A stretch of 64,000 bases of DNA, from assembly GCA_024364735.1 (NCBI GenBank), contig JAGFNQ010000279.1, positions 1,433,732 through 1,497,731 of the forward strand, in the 5' to 3' direction. Positions 43,923-55,199 of this stretch are shown one piece after another. Numbering within the stretch: the first letter of the stretch is position 1; each line of letters opens with the position of its first letter. Both the position numbers and the translations under genes were made by a program. Below the pieces are notes generated by a model. The model searched no databases, was not told the DNA's origin, and worked only from the letters and a program-made list of their open reading frames with translations. Origin of the DNA: Boesenbergia rotunda (lineage: Eukaryota; Streptophyta; Magnoliopsida; Zingiberales; Zingiberaceae).

Positions 43923-46098
43923 TATAAAACTCAATAATTTTCTAGTATTATTAGGAATTTTTCTGAATTTTATAACATTTTTTCGGATTAAAATAAAAAG
44001 AAAAAATATAAGGGGTCGGGAGGAGTTTGATCCCGCGACCACAAGGCAAAACAAGGCCTTAAGGGCGTCCGGGTAACCAGCTGGGCAAGGGTATCAAGCA
44101 CAAAAAAGGATGAAGCGAAATAATGTTATAGGTAAGTAAGTCCTTTTCATGATGACATGTCTCAACTTCCACTTAAGTTGTGTTAAGACCCCTTTTAGGG
44201 TTTCGGGAAGCCACTCGAGCAGAGGTGAGGAGGCTGCGAAAATAGGGAGAAAGGGGGAGTTTTCTTCCTCCTTCTTCCTCTTGAAGTAGAGAACCTAGGG
44301 CTTCTTCTCTAGGGCCAAGGAGTGAAGTTTGCTCGCAAAGAAAGAGGAAAAGAGCCCTACGCTAGGAATTTCGAGATACTTAGTGAGTTTTCTTCAAGAA
44401 AAGGGTAAGTAGATCACTCACCTGCAATAGAAGTAGTTTCGCCATGTATTTCTCGTTGTAGAACCATGTTTGTGATCTAAGTGCATGCTTTAAGATTATG
44501 GTTTTCTTATTTGTGTGTTTTAAGTTCCTAAAGAATACATGTTTTATCATAGAATATGAATTGGAGTAAGTTTTTGTGTATGTGACCTAAGTATGACAAG
44601 AGTAAGTTCTTGAAAGGTCCCAAAAAGGAGTTTTGGGGTTAAGGGCATGCAAGGTGCTCGATGAAAGTTCCAAGTAAGAAAAGGTAAAGGTTTATAGTGC
44701 AAGATTTATGAAAAAGAAAGTTAGCTTGATAAATACAAGCATTATGAGTAAGAAAGTATTTTATTTTTGTAAAGTGACATGTACCGGGCAAATGAGAGGC
44801 CCACAGAAAGTAAGAAAGAAGCTCTAATAGGGTGCGGTGGCTAGCTACCCGAAACCTATTAGGGATGCGCGCATTGGTACATTGATACCATGGTACAGTG
44901 TCAAGGCCTGAGAAAGTTGATTATTATTTTGAAGTATATGAGTATATGTAAGTGTTTTCAGTTTAAGCATATGTTTTGCTATGTATGTTGACATTGTTAT
45001 GTTACAAGCATGTTAAAGAGCAAGAGCAAGGAAGTTAGTGGTTTAAAGTATGGGAATGCATAGGTAGCAAGTCTCAAAAGAAATTATGAGCATGATAGAT
45101 TTGCCAATGTTTTAGTGCTAGTAAATGTTTTCAAGCATGATTGAGCATGATAAGTATATGAAAGTTTCCATGTGTAAGTATTTCAAAGTGCATGTGTTTT
45201 GAAGCAAGCATTATTTGAAAAGAGCATGTTTATCATTGATCGCATGGATTTGTGAGTTACGATTTACTTACTAAGCAAATTGCTTATTAGTTGCATTTCC
45301 TTCTATTGCAGACAAAGATAAGGAAAAAGCATAAGCTAGGGAGGCGAGCGGGACTTGCATTGATGTTCAGTGGCGGCGGAACCGTGGAGGAGATCGTCGG
45401 GTTAAGTCTTGTAGAACATGTGTTTTGGTGTTTTGAATTGGTAGAACGAATGACTTTGTTTAAACCTTGCATAGAGACAAAGTTGGGTACAAACTCTAGT
45501 CTAGAGTTCATATATTTTGATAGCTTATTTACTTCTGCAAAGATCCTAATTGCAAGTTTATGAGGTTGTTTTGGGTTGCTAAAATGTTTATAAAACTAGT
45601 GTAGAGTATAAATTTGGAGTTATTTATCTATATACTTGAAAGCATATGAATTGTGAAGCTTTGGAAATGGTTTTCAGGTCTGTAAATGCAGGTTTCAGGC
45701 GTGCCAGTCGACTGGTGCAGAACCAGTCGACTACGATATCGAACAGAAACTTCTATTCGATGGACCAGTCGACTGCCATGAGGCCAGTCGACTGGTGCCG
45801 GGCACAGAAAGTTTCTGTGGCCGATACCAGTCGACTGGTTATATAGCAGTCGACTGGTACCATTGAAAAGAAGTGGTATAGAGCAGCTGGTTAGTGCTTC
45901 AGTTTTACAACTAAGAGGTCTAGGGGTCAAATCCTTGCAAAGCAAATAAAATGAAAATTTTTTTTAAAAGGAAAAAAATTGAGAGCAAGTTAAGGGAAGT
46001 CAAGTAGTTATAACCTAACGCTACGAATAAGGTAAAGTTTAGGTTAAGTGAATGTGGCGCCCGCCTTAAGGGAGAGGAAGAGAAGGCGGGTCGTCACA
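43923..46098 (+). repeat. 3' LTR of the chromovirus
   Basis: It starts TATAAAACTCAATAATTTT where the 5' LTR has TGTAACACCCAATAATTTT; the differences are mostly G-to-A and C-to-T. It ends GGGTCGTCACA, 2176 bp. It carries the same landmarks as the 5' LTR: tRNA-like modules at both sides, hairpin, GATGCGCGCA box and palindrome cluster (45705-45865). Confidence 0.93.
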
Positions 46099-46103
46099 GG
46101 AGG

Positions 46104-46279
46104 AAAGGTCAAAGTTAAGTGTTTTAACACAAGAATTCAGGGGTTTAGGGGGAGTATGAGAAATAAAAGTTTTTTTTCAATCTACAGTTCATAAATGCTA
46201 TACTTCTTTGTGTTTGTTAACTGTTATAAGTTTTTACTTAACTTTGAATTGTGTTGCCATAAATCAAAAAGGGAGAGAT
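46104..46279 (+). other. Resumed tail and polypurine tract of gag-only element copy 3
   Basis: After the chromovirus and its GGAGG duplication the tail resumes (AAAGGTCAAAGTTAAGTG...). It ends in AAAAAGGGAGAGAT (about 46267-46279), the polypurine tract ahead of the LTR. Confidence 0.8.
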
Positions 46280-47802
46280 TGTTTGTGCAGGAAGCACCAT
46301 ATCGAACCTTGTTTTGATATTGGCAAAGGATTCAAAGTTAAGTACTATTTGTGATCTAACATGTTTACCAAGTGTGCAGAAAAGTCCTAGGTACACTAGG
46401 CAAGAAGTCCTGGCGAAGGGCTGCTAGGTACCTAGCGAAGGAATGCTAGGCATCGAAACCCTAAGTCCTAGCGAAGGGCTGCTAGGCACCTGGCGAAGGA
46501 CTGCTAGAAATCAAAGACCTAGCGAAGGGCTGCTAGGCACCTGGCGAAGGACTGCTAGGAGTCGAAGACTGGCGAAGGACTGCTAGGCACTAGGCGCAGG
46601 ACTGCTTGGTACCGAAGACCTAGCGAAGGACTGCTAGGCACCAGTCGAAGGACTGCTTGGTACTGAAGACCTGGTGAAGGATTGCTGGGCACCAGGTGAA
46701 GGACTGCTTGGTACTGAAAACCTGGCAAAGGACTGCTATGCACCTGGCGAAGGATTGCTAGGTAAAAGTCCAACCGGAGGAGCCGGATGACAATAGGTAA
46801 ATTCTCCTGAGAGGAGTAGGTGAGGACGCGTTCCCCGTCGAGGGAACAGTAGGCATCGGTTTGACCTAGGGCTCCTTTTTGGAGACCCAAAGTCAGAACC
46901 AAGACAGCTACGGCTGTAAAATTCATTAACATTATTGCTTTGTTGTGTTTGGCACTAACCCTGGATGCAGGACCAAAGGAACGAGTTTCTGCAGCTCAGA
47001 ACGCCCCAAAGGAGAGGGGCAGCAGCTGGGCAGGGCGCCCCGGAGGTCCCGGGTGCCCCCAAGGTGAAGGCAAGACAAGCTGAGCAAGTAACGCATCGGA
47101 AGCTCACTGGGGCAGGCGCCCCCAAGCTCCCGGGCACCCCCATGCTCCCGGGCGCCCCGGATGCCTCGAGCGCCCTGGGCTCAAGCCAACGAAGCAGATA
47201 GAGTTCAAGTTAGCGAGAAGCCAGCCGACCAAGTCAACCCAAGCGCCCCTGCTTCCCGGGCACCCCCGTCAAACCCTGAGCCCGATCCTGGAGGGATAAG
47301 GGCTAACCGAGTTGCGGATGAGGGTTTGAGGATCGGGAGACACGTGGAGGGCGCCCCCCAACGTCCAGGGCGCCCCCAGGTGCACTATATAAGGGGCTCA
47401 ACCCCCAAGCCTTCAAATACAATTCTTCCAACGCCAATACGCTCTTCGACTCAAGTGCTCTGCTCCGGAAACCTCCCATCTCGAGATTCATGCGCCGACG
47501 ATGACCCTCTGCTCCTAAGTACAATCCACACCGGGCGTCGGTAACGAAGAGTTTAACTTTTAGTTTACTGTACTACAACTGTAATATTTTTCTATAAACA
47601 TTTGCGCACATATAGAATTGCCCGCAGTAAACGATCAACGACCGTGGGCCTTGGAGTAGGAGCCGATCGCGACTCCGAACCAAGTAAAATCGCTAGAGTT
47701 CTTGTGCTGTGTTTTCAATTCCGCTGCGTATTCTCTTAACCTCGAATCCGAAAAGTTTTTTACGATATTCACCCCCCTCTATCGTATTCTCTCGATCCAA
47801 CA
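46280..47802 (+). repeat. 3' LTR of gag-only element copy 3
   Basis: TGTTTGTGCAGGAAGCACC to CGATCCAACA, 1523 bp. It is matched along its length by the solo LTR 56398-57742. Array 1 (46384-46765): about 14 units of a CTGGCGAAGGACTGCTAGGC-type repeat. Array 2 (47030-47380): GGGCGCCC and CCCGGG palindromes. A TATATAA box (47386-47392) follows array 2 within about 10 bp. Near the end is CACCCCCCTCTATCG, the SIRE-type LTR ending. Confidence 0.9.
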
Positions 47803-50561
47803 GTTTATGGCTTAAAACCCTAATCCTAAGGGCTGAGAAACTAAAGTTAGGGACGGGGTTCTGGATTAAGGGACTTGAGGGGTATAAATGCAAAAGTGGC
47901 AAACCTAAAGAGCCTCGAGTCGCTGCTCTCGGCCATAACCCGATCCCGAACCTTCTCCTTCTGTGATCGAGAGTCGAAGTTGCCCAGTTCCTCTGCGTGT
48001 TTCACGATGAACCCCACCCTTGGGATCGAGCAAGCGGCTGAGCTCCGATTCCCCGATTCCCAAATCACCTCGCAAGCCGATGCATCATGATTGCTTACAT
48101 CACTTATCCATGGTTGGTCTCGGTTCAAGGGAGCGATGCCAATAACATATCAGGTAAGGGATTATATGATTGGATCAACATAACTCAGTTTTCCGGTGGT
48201 TGTTCAGGAATCTTGATTGGAATTCGATTTGAACCTTGTAGCTTTCCTATTTTTGGATCGCTGGAAAATTTGAGATAAACCTTCGTTTAGTGAGGGATAG
48301 GGAATTGGGGTGTGATTTGGTTTGTTGTAACAACTCCTTCTTTTTGGATTCGCTACTAAAACTTGGGCATTTGTTTTTAGTTGGCGTGCCATTTTCTTGT
48401 GCGATCAGGAGCTCCTACCGTGGAGGGCTGCTGGGGCTCAAGTAAGGAAATATTTTCCTCTACATGTTACCTTTGTTAATTGCTTGTTGATGGAGTATCT
48501 TCTATTATTGTTTGCCCATATTTCTTTATGTCAGGTTATACTTGAATTTGGAACTTATGATGCTAGCTCTCTAGTGGATTAGGTTGTTATATTTTCCTTT
48601 CTCGGTTTGCTTGCTTAGCTATGTCGTGGGCTACAGATTAGGTGCTAAGTTGGTGAAATAGGTTCTGTTCTGGTTTAGAGGTGGTTGTTAGCATATGAGT
48701 TGAGATTGGATGAGTTGGGTTGTTATTGGCTTTATTCTTGGATGAATTATGGTGGCTTTGTAGTCTTGACCTTGTGGGGTTTTATCATGTGTTACAGTAG
48801 GAGGTTTATGTGATGTTTCGGTGATAGGTTCCAAGAATGGTTCTTGGAGTGGTTAGGTTTGGGTTTAGCTTTGTGGAATTAAACCTAATTGAGATAGTTG
48901 AGTTAATCTTAATACGACTAAGTACTTTAGTTTGGTTAGTATCAGTTGGTATGATAGCTAAACTATATCTCTTGATACAAGGGCTTAATTGGATTATTGG
49001 CGAGTGGTTCTTTCCCATTTGATACGGACTTCACTTACTTGGAGGCGGGTACTTCTTGTTTGTATTCTTTAGATCCACTTTATCCTTATGCATGGCTAGT
49101 TGTTATTTATGCAGTAGGCTTTTATTGACCTTTATCTGCTACCGTTTTGCTATCCTGCTTGATACTTATGTTTGACCTTGGATATGATCTAAATTTCTTT
49201 CTATATAGTCTCATGTTTTGTTATCTGATTCTGTATAACATTGGAATGAGCATGAGTATGTAGATATAGCATAGCTCACCATTGTATGGTTGCATTGATT
49301 GATTCTAGTCATACTTGCATGTGTGTTTGGATATGGTTGATTGGGTTATGATACATGTTTACGACCTTGGTATGGTAGGTAGTGTTATGTGTCGATGAGC
49401 TGGTAGGGGTTGCATGTGTTAGAGTCATGCACCATACCTGCACTGTTGCATGCCGGTGATCAGCGACTCTCTTATGGTTGAGCCTATCGTCTTCCGACAC
49501 ATGATATGCACACACGACCACTCATGGGTTAGTGGATACCATTGGGTGTGTGCATTTGCTCTGTATTGCTCTGCTCGATTGCTCATGGGTAGTGGTTTCA
49601 GAGCGTGGTAGCAGGCAGGGATCCCTTCTCTTCCCATAGACCAAAGAATATGAGAGAGATATCTCCCCTATATATACATGGGGCGGAGCGAGAGCTCCAC
49701 TAGCATCCTGTTCACTTGGTCACTTAGGAGCAGTGATGGCAGAGTGCGAACAGTGTCACAGCTCTACCCACTCAGCCGACACATTATCGCATGTCTCGGT
49801 GGCTGGACTGGTGTTAGGGGTGACCATGACATTGCATCATGTGCATTTGATTGTGTTTGCTGCATTTATTTGCTGCACTTGTTTGGCATGCACATACAGA
49901 TATACTTTTGTGTGGTTTGTTGACCCTGCACTTGCTCGTATGGTATGAGTCCTATTATGATCATGATAGACTGATTTCTGACATGTACAGTCTTTTATTA
50001 TTTCAGTTATGTATACTTCTGATACTATTGTTGAGATTGTATCCTGTTATATCTGTATAGCTTGTTTAGCTACTTTTCTGCCATGCATATTTTTCTATAT
50101 ATCCGCGGAGTCCATTTAGACTCACCACCCATCACAATATTTTTGTTTTCAGTTTGATAGCTCGCCAGAGGAGCCTAGTTGCCGGTCCTGGCCCCTACGA
50201 CTTCGTTGTTGGGTGCTTCCGCGTTTATTTTTTTATAGCATTCCTTATGCGTTGTATTCATTTTTATATGTTGTGGATTTGTATTCGCGATCCATTCGTA
50301 CGGTATTGTATTTTTGAGTCCTTTGTTGGACTTTGTGTTTGTTGATTTGTTGCGCGTCTGCCCTGGGGGTAGCTCAGATGAGCTTGATGGTTACAGTATT
50401 GAGTTGGTTCATTTTCTTACACTATATATATCTATTTTGTGGCCTGAGGCCAAATTATATCTGTGTGTGTTTGTGTGTATGTGTAAATTGTCCGCCGGAC
50501 AGGGGAGATGCTGTCCGATTTTATATTGGATCAGCGACTCCGTGGGTCTCGGGGCGTGACA
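47803..50561 (+). repeat. Chromovirus-type LTR, probably the 5' LTR of the 47.8-60.4 kb element (start lost)
   Basis: It ends GGGGCGTGACA. From about 48970 it is closely similar to the LTR at 1600-3286. A TATATATACATGGGG box is at about 49671. Its first bases lie on the missing left side of the gag-only element inserted at 47803. It differs strongly from the 3' LTR at 58664, so assignment to the same element is uncertain (see findings). Confidence 0.7.
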
Positions 50562-50567
50562 ATTTTA

Positions 50568-51648
50568 CTCTTTGGTCGAAGACTGCTTTTATAGAGCAGT
50601 TGAGAAGTTTTATCTGATCTGATGCCTTCGTCTTTGCTGCTTATCCTTCGGAAGGTGTCTCATATCCCAAGTGAGGTGCCTTAGTTTCCAACTGAGGTGT
50701 CTCAGATCCAAACTAAGGCATATAAGATACTGAAAATTATTCTCTGTGCTTATCCGCTCGGAGGCACCTTCAGCCATCTAAGGCGCCTCCAGATTGAGCT
50801 AAGGTGCCTCCGAATTGAACTGAGGCACCTCGGGTCCCACCTAAAGCGCCTCAGCTACTGTTTATCCGAGGTAAATTTTGCAGAAATAACCCTACAAAAT
50901 AATGTTAGTCCAGAATAAACTATATCCTACAAAACAAAGTTAGCACAAGTATAAAACAAGAAAAATAGATTGAGTATTAAATAGACCCTATCTTCTCAAG
51001 ACCAGGATCTAGTTAAAGGTCTCAGCTTAGAGCTCCAAAATGGTTCTAAGCTGGACCGCCCCTACGATCCCAATGGAGACTCATCCTCATTGGATTTTGC
51101 TCCTCCAGTGACTTACCTTACTTACATTTATACAGATTTACTTGGCCTCTTAACCCACCAAGTCTTCCTACCAAATACCCCATCTGGACTTCAGCCAACG
51201 TCAGGTCCCACGGACCCAATTAGACTTCATGTTAGGCCTCCACCAACCTAGGTTTTAGCTAGTTGTCAGGCCCCACGGACCCAACTGGACTTTCTGCTAG
51301 GACTAAACTATCCTAGGCTTCAGCCTGGTATCAGGTCTTAAACTTTTCAATTTTGCACACTTGGTAAAAAAGTTAAACACACCGCACCTAACTTTAACTT
51401 ATTTATCATTCATCAAAATTTGAGTTTGACTATTAGTGCAAATCACACCAATTATCTCTCCCTTTTTGATGCAATGACTACTTAGGTTAAAGTTAGAAAA
51501 AGAAAACACAACAATAATAGAACACAATAATAATAGAGGTAGCACATTTGAAATGACATGCTCTAGGGTCAAAGGTTCAAGATTTCAAGTTTTCTAGTCT
51601 TTAACCCTTAACCCCTTCCCCTTGTCATTCATTAAAAAAGAAAGTAAT
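50568..51648 (-). mobile_element. Truncated copia-type LTR plus polypurine tract, minus strand
   Basis: On the minus strand a polypurine tract AAAAAGGGAGAG is followed by an LTR starting TGGTGTGATTTGC at 51450. A TATAAAA box (minus) lies at about 50587-50594. Upstream of it, at 50640-50870, is a cluster of GAGGCGCCTC-type palindromes as at 24414-24600. About 200 bp of internal sequence remains at 51451-51648. AATTTTA occurs at both borders (50561-50567 and 51649-51655). It separates the LTR end from the PBS of the host element. Confidence 0.65.
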
Positions 51649-51963
51649 AATTTTATCAGAGCCTAGGTTGTGAGATACCTTGGAGATTTACGTATTTTTT
51701 TAGAGTTTATCTGATACCAATTTAATTGGTATTAGAGCGTATATTTGCGACACCTATTGGTTTTCGTGTCTCAGAGTTTGAGCTTAGTTTTTGAGTCTTT
51801 TCGGATTTGTTCAGGTCATTTTTCTCGACAAGATCGTGTTTTGGGACTTGGCGATGATAGGACATCTCCAAGCGACAAATAGATAGATTGGTAAGGTTTA
51901 GAAGACTTTTACCTTTGGTAACACTTGGTCATATCGTTACAGGTATACCACATCGGATTGAGC

Positions 51964-53480
51964 TACCCCTGTCGACGTGGTGGTCCGGGGCGATCACCTC
52001 GTAGGATGACTCGGGTATCTAAGAGAGCTGCAACCTCTGGATTGGAGGCAGAGTCTCTGGAGAGATGGCCAGAGGTAGAGCCCCGTGGCCGAGGACAAAC
52101 CCCTCTGGAGATACTGGGTAACCAAGGACCTCAGTTGCCGAGGATTCCTTCACCATATCTAACGACACTCCCAATAGTACCTCCGGTGGTACCTACTTTA
52201 GCACCCCCTCCAGTGGTACCTACATCAGCAGCACTCTCGGTGGTACATACTTCAGCACCTCCGGTGATACCACCAGCAATATCTACTGTGGTACTCTCAG
52301 TCGTGCAACCAGCACCGCAGACCATACAATAGGTACTTCAGGCTTTATAGTAGATTCTGCAATCTGTATAGTTGTACAGCCAGTACCTCCGTTGGTACAG
52401 TCGCCACTTCAGATGGTTCAATCAGATCCTCCGTCTACACAACTAGTACCCCCAGCAGTGCAACCAGTACCCCAGCAGTGCAACCAGTACCTCCATCGGT
52501 ATAGTCGACACTTCAGACGGTTCAGCTAGATCCTCCATCTGCAAAGCCAGTACCCCTAGCAGTGTAGCCAGTACCTCCAATACCACCTCCGGTGGTACCT
52601 ACTACATCTGCGGTCCCGACTAGGGACAGGGCACGAATTCCAACTTTAGCCGAGTCCGTGAAGGGTCAGTTCACCCTATTTTATGGAGGACCAGACCCAT
52701 GCACGACCCCATCCTGGCTCGAGACATTGGAGAGCAATTTCTGATATATGGCGTGCTCAGACTGGGAGAAGGCCAAGTTAGCCGCTTATCATTTGCAAGA
52801 TCGAGCGGTTACAAGGTGGACTATGCAACAGACCATTATCAGCGAGCAGCATGTCACTTGGGCTATGTTTAGAGAGTCATTCGAGAGGAAATTCTTCCCT
52901 TCCGCATTTCGGATGACCAGGCGACAGGAGTTTTTGAGTCTCCAGCAGGGGGACCGATCTGTTTTAGAGTATGATGTAAAATTCAGCCGCTTGGCTAAAT
53001 ACTGCCCTCAGATGATTGTAGATGACTCAGAGCGGATGATGCACTTTACTCGGGGCTTGGCCTCGTACATCCAGATTTGGATATCTTCATGTGTCATCGC
53101 ATCCTATCGAGAGGCGCTAAAGCGGGCCCTTTCTATCAAGTCGACTCAGCAGAGGATTTTTGGAGATAAGAAGAAGGGCAAGCATCCAGTTTCGGATATG
53201 ATGCAGACACAACAACCCCATACCACAGGTTGGAAGCGGGGCAGTGGGAGTCAAATAGCTCAGAGTACCTCTGGGGCGCCTACTCGACCCCTGAAGTTAG
53301 GGCGCACATCAACGGGACCCACTAGATCAACACAGCATGATTGAAAGAAGACTACGGGAGGGTCACATTGCTTTCAGTGTAGTTCCATAGAGCATATGAA
53401 GGGGGCAATCTATCTGCTATTACTGTAAGTTACCATGACACATGAGTCGTGACTATGCGTTGAAGGCACAGAACGAGGCC
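51964..53480 (+). pseudogene. gag of the second chromovirus, broken
   Basis: The start motif PCRRGGPGRSPRRMTRVSKR lacks its ATG (TAC in its place), and a downstream ATG lies at 52006. A long Pro/Val/Thr-rich spacer follows, with stops from 52330 and repeats of VPPVVPT-like text. The capsid core (52748-53344) has WEKAKLAAYHLQDRAVTRW, FRESFERKFFPSAFR, FLSLQQGDRSVLEYDVKFSR and LAKYCPQM. After a stop, two degenerate zinc knuckles are visible: CFQCSSIEHMKG and CYYCKLPWHMSRDY (53360-53455). Confidence 0.82.
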
Positions 53481-53699
53481 ACTGGGGCCTCAGTTCAAGG
53501 AGGACGTTCTGGTTAGACTGGAGCTCAGCGAGAAGGACGGAGGACTCAGACTTCCTCCCATCAGCAGCCTTCTGCTCCTCCTCCAATGCATGTATACTAC
53601 ATGTTTAGGCAGGGCCAAGAGCACTCCACCCTCCAGTAGTACTATAGTACTCAGCTGCGGAGTCTTATCAGCATTCTCACCCTAGATATCAACCTATGA

Positions 53700-54420
53700 T
53701 CTATTGGTTCCAGACTGCCGGAGCATCAACACCTCAGCCTCCGCCAGTTCCTGCCTTCACCCCACCTCCGCCTGAGATGGGTCGGGTGTACGCAGTCACT
53801 CGAGAGGAGGCCCAACGGGCTAACAGATCTATTTTTCAAGATGCAGTTTTACTTTATGAACATTCCGCAGAGTTATTGATTGATACTGGTAGTTCATATT
53901 GTTTATATCACGGATGTTTCTGAGTAAGATCTGTAGGTTACCGACCCTCAAGGTATAGCGTCTATCTGTGTCCTTATCTTTCGGAGAGATATTAGGGGTC
54001 ACTCAGGAGGTCAAGGAGTGTCCATTAGACTTTGGTAAGGTTATCCTTACCATGGACTTATCAGTTCTGCAGATGATAGAGTTTGACATCATCCTGGACA
54101 TGGACTAGCTAACGGCTTCACATGCCATAGTTGATTGTCATTCGAGTGTGGTCACATTCCGGCCTCCGGACCAACCCTCGTGGGTTTTCCTTGGCATTAG
54201 GGATGATGGTATATTAGTTATCTCAGCACTCCAGGCGTAGAGACTTCTTTCACAGGGGTGTCAGGTTTCTTGCTATCACTGATTAGCGCTGATGTCAGTA
54301 GTAACCCTCAGATCTCGGACATTCTTGTGGTCCAAGAGTTTTTCGATGTCTTCCTAAAGGAGCTACCAAGTTTGTCTCCCAGGAGGTAAGTGGAGTTTGC
54401 TATTGAGTTAATTCTAGGGA
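53700..54420 (+). pseudogene. Protease and linker of the second chromovirus
   Basis: LIDTGSSYC near 53873-53900 keeps the DTG triplet of an aspartic protease but the frame stops soon after. DMDWL-type text survives as DMDX near 54100 (a TAG replaces Trp). The linker ISDILVVQEFFDVF and the start of RT (PYRMAPKELDEL, about 54440) are readable in pieces. Confidence 0.7.
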
Positions 54421-54429
54421 TAGTGCCGA

Positions 54430-55120
54430 CATCAAAGACTCCATATCGGATGGCACCGAAAGAGTTGGATGAGCTGAAGGTCAGCTCCAAGAGCTATTAG
54501 ACAAAGAATTTATCCAGTCCAGTGTTTCTTCGTGGGCTTCTCCGGTATTATTTGTGAAAAAGAAGGACGACAGTTGAATGCAGTTACGATGAAGACCAAA
54601 TACCCCTTGCCACGGATTGAAGATCTGTTTGATCAACTGAGGGATACATCAGTGTATTCGAAGATTGATCTGCGGTCAGGTTATCATCAACTGAGGGTCA
54701 GAGATTCGAATATCCAGAAGATAATTTTTCACACCCGGTACAGACATTACGAGTTTTTAGTAATGCTATTTGGGCTTACCAATGCTCCTGTAGTGTTCAT
54801 GGATCTCATGAATCGGGTATTTCTGGAGTACTTGGACCAGTTTGTTATCGTATTCATCAACGATATCCTGATTTACTCCCGTTCTGAGGAGGAGCATGCT
54901 CGTCACCTTCGTATCGTCTTGGAGACGGTCTGGCGGGAGCATTTATATGCAAAGTACAACAAGTGTGCTTTCTAGTTATCTTCTGTGAGTTTTCTTGGGC
55001 ATGTAGTTTCCAGCAGAGACATTTTTGTAGACCCCCAGAAAATTGAGGTTGTCGCCAGTTGGGAGCAACCCAAGTCAGTTCATGAGGTGCACAATTTCTA
55101 GGCTTGGCTAGCTATTATCG
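54430..55120 (+). pseudogene. Reverse transcriptase of the second chromovirus
   Basis: LQELLDKEFIQSSVSSWASP then VLFVKKKDD is followed by a deletion that removes the CIDYRELN segment. Then come LNAVTMKTKYPLPRIEDLFD, YSKIDLRSGYHQLRVRDSN, FLVMLFGLTNAPVVFMDLMN and the active site, where FIDD has become FIND (about 54861-54875). The loss of the first catalytic Asp is a G-to-A type change. It is then interrupted by a TAG at 54973-54975. Confidence 0.85.
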
Positions 55121-55199
55121 ACACTTCATCAAGGGTTTTTCTAGTATTGCCGCACCTTTGACACGCCTGACCAGAAAGGGCATGAAGTTTTTTTAGATA

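Larger units (their letters stand above)
35006..46098 (+). mobile_element. Ty3/gypsy chromovirus (Tekay/Del-like)
   Basis: 5' LTR 35006-39383 (interrupted), PBS at 39384, gag and pol 39816-43887, polypurine tract before 43923, and 3' LTR 43923-46098. A perfect GGAGG duplication flanks it (35001-35005 and 46099-46103). Gene order is gag, protease, RT, RNase H, integrase, and the integrase ends in a chromodomain-like EEATWESED segment, which is diagnostic of chromoviruses. Stops in gag and pol and a deletion across the zinc knuckle and protease active site make it defective. Confidence 0.93.
30990..47802 (+). mobile_element. Gag-only copia-type element, copy 3 (different family), lacking its 5' LTR
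   Basis: Leader (30990-31408), gag (31409-32290), a 2.7-kb noncoding tail (32291-35005), then a chromovirus insertion (35006-46098 plus GGAGG duplication), a tail remainder (46104-46267), polypurine tract (46268-46279) and 3' LTR (46280-47802). No pol domain is visible. There is no PBS or LTR upstream of the leader: the element starts abruptly where the LTR of the preceding element is also cut. It sits inside the chromovirus-type LTR that resumes at 47803; the expected duplication GTTTA (47803-47807) has no surviving left partner. Confidence 0.8.
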
